Assembly (NCBI GenBank): GCA_018881555.1
Contig: JACAXG010000054.1
Location: 3,461,842 to 3,525,841 of the forward strand
DNA: 64,000 nt
Reading direction: 5' to 3'
From: Amblyornis subalaris
Taxonomy: Eukaryota > Chordata > Aves > Passeriformes > Ptilonorhynchidae
Part shown: positions 58,976 through 64,000 of the stretch, piece by piece
Numbering within the stretch: the stretch's first letter is position 1
How the letters are laid out: each line of letters starts with the position of its first letter
The notes under the pieces: generated by a model
The model's database searches: none
Told to the model about the DNA's origin: nothing
What the model saw: only the letters and a program-made list of their open reading frames with translations
Translations under genes and position numbers: made by a program

Positions 58976-61900
58976 AGCTTTGATCTCACAGAACTGGCCT
59001 GCCAGAGAGAAAGGACAGAGCAATAGGAAGCCCTTTACCTATCTGGTGGTGCCTGGAGCCACCACAGCTCTTCATGTTGCATCCATGACATGACCCATAG
59101 CGGAAGGTTGAAAAATAGCCGTAGTACAGGAATAGCAAATGATGCAGGAGGTGGAGAAGAGAAGCAAGAGATGTCGCTTTTTGGCAGAATTTACTGCAGC
59201 AGTACTTCAGAAGGAGCTTGGGGCACTTGTGTTACTAAAAAGTCAGCTGTGCTAATAGGAGAGAATAGTAAATTCCTGACTTGTGTTCTTATTAATGTTT
59301 CAGTGAATCTGAGGCAAAAGGAAGTTTTAGCCTTCTGGAATAAACTGCTACTGAATTCCCTTTGCTTTATTTCAAAGTAATATGCTGAGATTTCTCACTT
59401 CCTGCTGAAGTGTTTATATACTGTCAGATAATTTCTTGGTTCTCTCTTGGAAGCTGGTACAGTTTACTAAGGAGCTGAAGCATTCATTACATCTTTTATG
59501 TGTCTCAGAAGGGTATTACAAAGTTCAATTAACATTTGAGAAGTGTTCTGCAATCCTCAGATGACATGTACGGTGAAAGCACACAAAATGGTTATTATCC
59601 ATTGAATGCATGATTTTTCCTGTGTATCTATCTTTCATCAAGTTACTCTTAGGTAGAAGTGTTCTTTCCTTGGTTAGAAGGCCACTTGAACTTGTGCAGC
59701 AGTACTGGCCAAATATAGCATCAGGGGGTGTGGGATTTTGCTGCTCATTGAAATTGCTCACAATTGAAAGGAGAGTGACAAATCATTGTTCAAGTCTTCA
59801 TTTATATAAAAATCTTAACAATTCTCAGTCCCACATCTTGTAAGAACCTATGAAGTCAGTGTGAAAATAAGCACAAAGGAAAGGAAGTCTAGGAGGCAGG
59901 AACCATGACCCTGCTATTGTGAGTATTCCACCTGCCAGGCATGATTACTTTTGCAGTCCCTGCACCACTTCTAAGGTCGAGTAAGCAGAGTAATTAGAAC
60001 ACGAATTCAGAGTTCAGATTGTCCTCGTAAGTTTGAGCTTTGATATGGCAGATTGTGGGAGGATGGGTTGCCAAANCCTTGACGTTCCATTAATCCTGGA
60101 ATGAATCATTTGCACAGAAAAAAAGATGAAGTCAGTATGCCCTCTTTGAATGAATATAGGTTTTTTATATTCAAGTATTGTGAAACTGGTTTCAGAGCAC
60201 CCCANGGTCCTTGCTTTCCAGTAGCCCACTTGGTCAGTCAGGTAGCCCTTCTGATGGAGCTCCCTAACTGCAAGTGCCCAGGAGAGCATTGGACCATCAA
60301 ATGCTAAATGGGGTTAGGGCACAAGCACAAAATAAAACGTGAGCAAATGTATACAGTCAGCAGCTGTAATACAGAAGAGGTAATTGCAGATGAGAATCTG
60401 TCTCTAATAAAGATCTCAGCAAACCAGTGGGTTTATTTCTTCCTTTCCATGTCCTTCTAGGAAATTTTTCCTTTGTTCATGAGTATCATAAGAGTGCAGC
60501 AACTTCCAGTATCACTTTTCTTACGGCACTGGCTGTTTTTCCAGCCCCATCAATAATGAAATTCCCTTTCTGCCAGGAATTAAAGGAAGAGTCCCATCTC
60601 TGTAGGATGTACGGGAGGGATAGAAAACTGACCTAGAGTGGGGAAATGTAGTAATGGCAGAGTGGGAAGTCCATTGAATCATGCGCAAGAGGGATTTCTC
60701 TCTCCTGAGGAAGCTTCTGTCTTTTGTTTCCTGTATCCATGCTGGACCTCAAAATCCCTAACATGGGTGCCTCTGTTAAGTGCCCAAATGTAATTAAAAT
60801 GAATCTAGACTTCAATTTCATAAATTTCCAGGGGATAACTTGCCCACAAGAACATGTCATAACCCATAGCCTGGAATAAGTAGAAATTTTTGTTGACTAA
60901 AGCCATGGTGTTTTTCAGCGTAAGGCAACAGAAGTTTGAATTCAGTTTATCTGTATCTATTTCTTTTCTTCTATAGCATCATAACAATAAGGATCAGCTT
61001 TTTCCTGTATTGGGTGTAAATTGAGGTAGGTTTGCAGGACTTGTGCCTTTTCAATACAGTTGGTACTGTACTCTCTTGAATTAATTTTGCTTAGTTTTCC
61101 TCGTAAGTTTGTGGTATAATAAAGTATCAACTTGTTCCTTTGAGACAGACTGTGGTGCTTGTTGTCCCAGCCCTGGAGAGGGAGAAGGGGATGCAGGTGA
61201 GCTGCAACAATTGAGCAGGGGTAGTTTAGGTCTTGTGATCTGTGTGGATCTGAGAAACAAGTGGGGGAGAAAAGATCAGTTGACCCACTGGACCTTGCTG
61301 ATGAAAGGAGTTGTTTGCTACTCCTCACTCCTGACTACAGTGCATGCACAAAGGTATTGAATCCTGAACTGGGGCTGGGCACATTCTCTGTCTGGTTCCT
61401 TATCAGAGAGCTCCCTGCTGGTGGATCTGTCAACATGCATTCAGATCCCAAGCTGTGCCCTCACTGCGTTGGGTGTCCACGAAAGCAGATGCCTCTTCTG
61501 ACAGGTACACGTTGGAGGTGCCAGAGCTGATACTTGATATCATATTGATACACTTGGTTCATATGGGTCTACATTTTCCTCATGGTGTTCTATCAGCAAC
61601 ACTGGCAAATAAACCAAAGTATATCAATCACCATATCCGTCATCAGGTATTAGTGGATGACATATCTTCTCACCTTAAATATCTTTCTATTTTTAACTAT
61701 TTATTTGAACTTTTTTTTGGTAGTATTGAAAAATGAGTAGAGTAGCTTTATGCAGCAGCAGAGACTTCCATTTTTATAAGAGTGAAGGGCTAATTTTGTC
61801 CCAATTGCTACTAGAACTACCCAATATCTTCTGTTTAAAGCATTTGCTTATTCCATCTCATAGATATTTGTGTAGCAGAGGCAATGAGGCATGATTACCA

Positions 61901-63905
61901 GATGTTTCCAGTCATCTTGGGAAACAGATTTGTGCCTTGAAGGCTGGAAGCCTTTCCCTTTTTAAAAAAAGTGATCATTTGTGGTTCCACAACAGTGTTT
62001 AAGGATGTATAGGTATGGGTATTATCAATGTTCACATTACGTGATTTTTAGTAAAAGATGGATCTATATTTCTATTTTGGCTTTAACTNCCGCCTTGTAC
62101 AAAGACCACCAAACTTGTGAGACTTATTTTTAGCTTTAAGAGTAGAAGAAATGGGAAAAAGGGAGAGGAAAAGAGAAGAAGGCCTACCTGTGGAGAGACA
62201 TATGTATATAGCATGTATCTTCCTTTGTATGGTCTTCCAGATAGAAGAAAAGATCAACTCCGTTGCCTCCCTCTGAAGTCTCTCTCTGGAGAGACACTGT
62301 AAATGCAGTCAGAAGTCTATATTCCAGATTAAAATTGGGGGCACCAAAAAATAAATGACCCACCCTGATAATTTATATCTCAAACAACTTCACAAACTAC
62401 CTTCTCAGTCTGGCCATAATGCTACTTTAATTTAGAATACTTTCTCCTTATGTCCAAGCAAGATTTGGATGTAGTTTAGAAGTCCAGCAGCTAAAGGGCA
62501 ATTCAGTTTTAAATTGCTAATAGTGAAAATTTCAATAATTTACTTGCATATTTTCCTATCTCATTCAAAAGTTACTTGTTCCTGCCTAAATTTCTCAAGC
62601 CCANGCAGAATCTCTTTCTGAGACACACAGAGTGGAAATTCATTCTCTCAGAGAAGCTTACAGTTTAAAAAAATTACTTTAATTTCAGCTATATATGAAA
62701 CCTGACATTTTAAAATTTGCCAAGAAAGAATTTCCAGAAAAAATAATTTTACATGGAGCAAAGTTTTACTTTCAAAGCATTATTTTTTTCATCTATGATT
62801 TATTTTTATTATTCTCAGCTGCTCTAATTGAAATTTTAAAATGAAAAGTTGAATCAAAATTAGTTTTCAGCACAGTCATGGCACTCCGTGAAACGTTTTA
62901 GCAATCCCAGAATCTCCAGTTCAGATACCAAGAACTTTTGTCTCTTTCTATCACTCCCTTCCATGAGGTTCACCATGTTCTTCTGTGCATGGAATGATCT
63001 TCTAACTCAGCACCATTGTATTGCTCAGTGTTGGGCCTTGCTGCTGTTTCTCCTATTATTTTCAAAGAGTTGGAATTACTTTGATCAACCAAATGAAGTA
63101 ATTGTTCAAGTTCTGTTCTTCTCCACTGCAGGTCCCGGGCATACCTTATCCTCTGGTTTTTAGACTTTAGTACCTTCTCTGTGTCCCAAGGCAGCAGAAT
63201 ATTTAAGTGTGCATTAACAGCTAAAAAAACCCCAAACCAAACCATACCAAACCACAGCATTGTGAAATGTGGGCCACTGAATTTGAATTAGTGTTCAGTC
63301 CCGGCAGGGTCTTTCTCAGTGGCCAATCCAGACAGGGTGAAGTTCAGTTCCTTGAACATAGACATCCACTGCCATTAGAGATATCCTATAAGGTGTGTTA
63401 TGGTTTTAGCAGTCAGAACCACGACAAGGTGTTCACCTCGTCTCCTGTTGTGTCTGCAGAAAGTCTTGTGTCGTTGCAGCCACGTGGTGTCCTTAAATGG
63501 TACAAGAATCCTGTCCTTAAAGTTTATTTAAAGTGAATCATATCAGCAGTTTCATTGTAGCTGGTATTAAGCAGATGCTGAAGTTAAGATACCACCTAGT
63601 GACATGTTTCTGCAGAACTGAGACCATTGAAGGATCAAGGCTGTGTTTACTTGGAAAAGCCAGAATACTGTTTATGATTCACAGAACCGCATACAGAGTA
63701 AGAATATAAAGATGTCATCCTAAATCCTGACTTTGTTAGTGATCAATAGCAGGTGCTGTCTGTAACAGAATAGTAGCAGGACAAGCATGTAGCAGTGCTT
63801 TCTCAGATATTCTTCTGGTTTCCATAAATTTTCACTTAGGGACTTCCCAAGAAAGAAAGGGTATATTTGCATTTGCTAAGACATGACTTACTTTTTTTCT
63901 TGGAA
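58976..63905. other. Intergenic DNA, no recognised gene
   Basis: I recognise no exon, RNA gene or repeat family. Around 63220-63260 there is a short AAACC-type run (aaaaccccaaaccaaaccataccaaacc). Open frames of 60-120 codons are scattered on both strands and lack motifs. Confidence 0.4.
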
Positions 63906-64000
63906 TTCCTTTCCTTTCCTTTCCTTTCCTTTCCTTTCCTTTCCTTTCCTTTCCTTTCCTTTCCTTTCCTTTCCTTTCCTTTCCTTTCCTTTCCTTTCCT
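63906..64000 (+). repeat. (TTCCT)19 pentanucleotide array at the window edge
   Basis: The last 95 bases are 19 perfect TTCCT units and the array continues past the window. The strand is all pyrimidine (all purine on the other), a sequence able to form triplex DNA. There are no interruptions, which suggests a young or expanding array. Confidence 0.98.

Overview
This is a stretch of bird nuclear genome. CR1 (chicken repeat 1) LINE fragments occur on both strands, and ERVL-type solo LTRs of the kind common in birds are present. The best-preserved genes are vertebrate genes with introns. The exact bird group cannot be read from the sequence; the LTR families would fit a neoavian, perhaps a passerine, but this is inference.

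The main gene is OPRM1, the mu-type opioid receptor, on the minus strand. I assembled all four coding exons: exon 1 at 43283-42964, exon 2 at 28349-27997, exon 3 at 27046-26526, and a 39-base exon 4 at 20991-20953. Each junction has GT/AG splice sites and the phases agree. The exons sum to 1233 coding bases, a 410-residue class A GPCR. Exon 1 lies in a CpG island that carries GC boxes, a GCC triplet repeat just before the start codon, and upstream AUGs.

At the left edge, on the plus strand, is the last coding exon of IPCEF1 (898-1098). IPCEF1 and OPRM1 are therefore convergent, with about 20 kb between their stop codons. That interval holds both 3' untranslated regions of unknown extent, CR1 fragments, and two LTRs.

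Upstream of OPRM1 (43.7-64 kb) I recognise no protein-coding exon. The space holds four CR1 fragments, a solo ERVL LTR at 55494-56074, low-complexity tracts, and a TTCCT pentanucleotide array that runs off the right edge. Nearly all other open reading frames are chance or antisense frames, or decayed CR1 ORF2 pieces.

There is no tRNA, rRNA, CRISPR array or bacterial feature. The most unusual points are a short echo of OPRM1 exon 3 inside intron 2, the layout of the OPRM1 5' leader (GCC repeat plus upstream frames), the Ala/Gly/Pro-rich exon 1, and an LTR that may still carry part of an internal leader.
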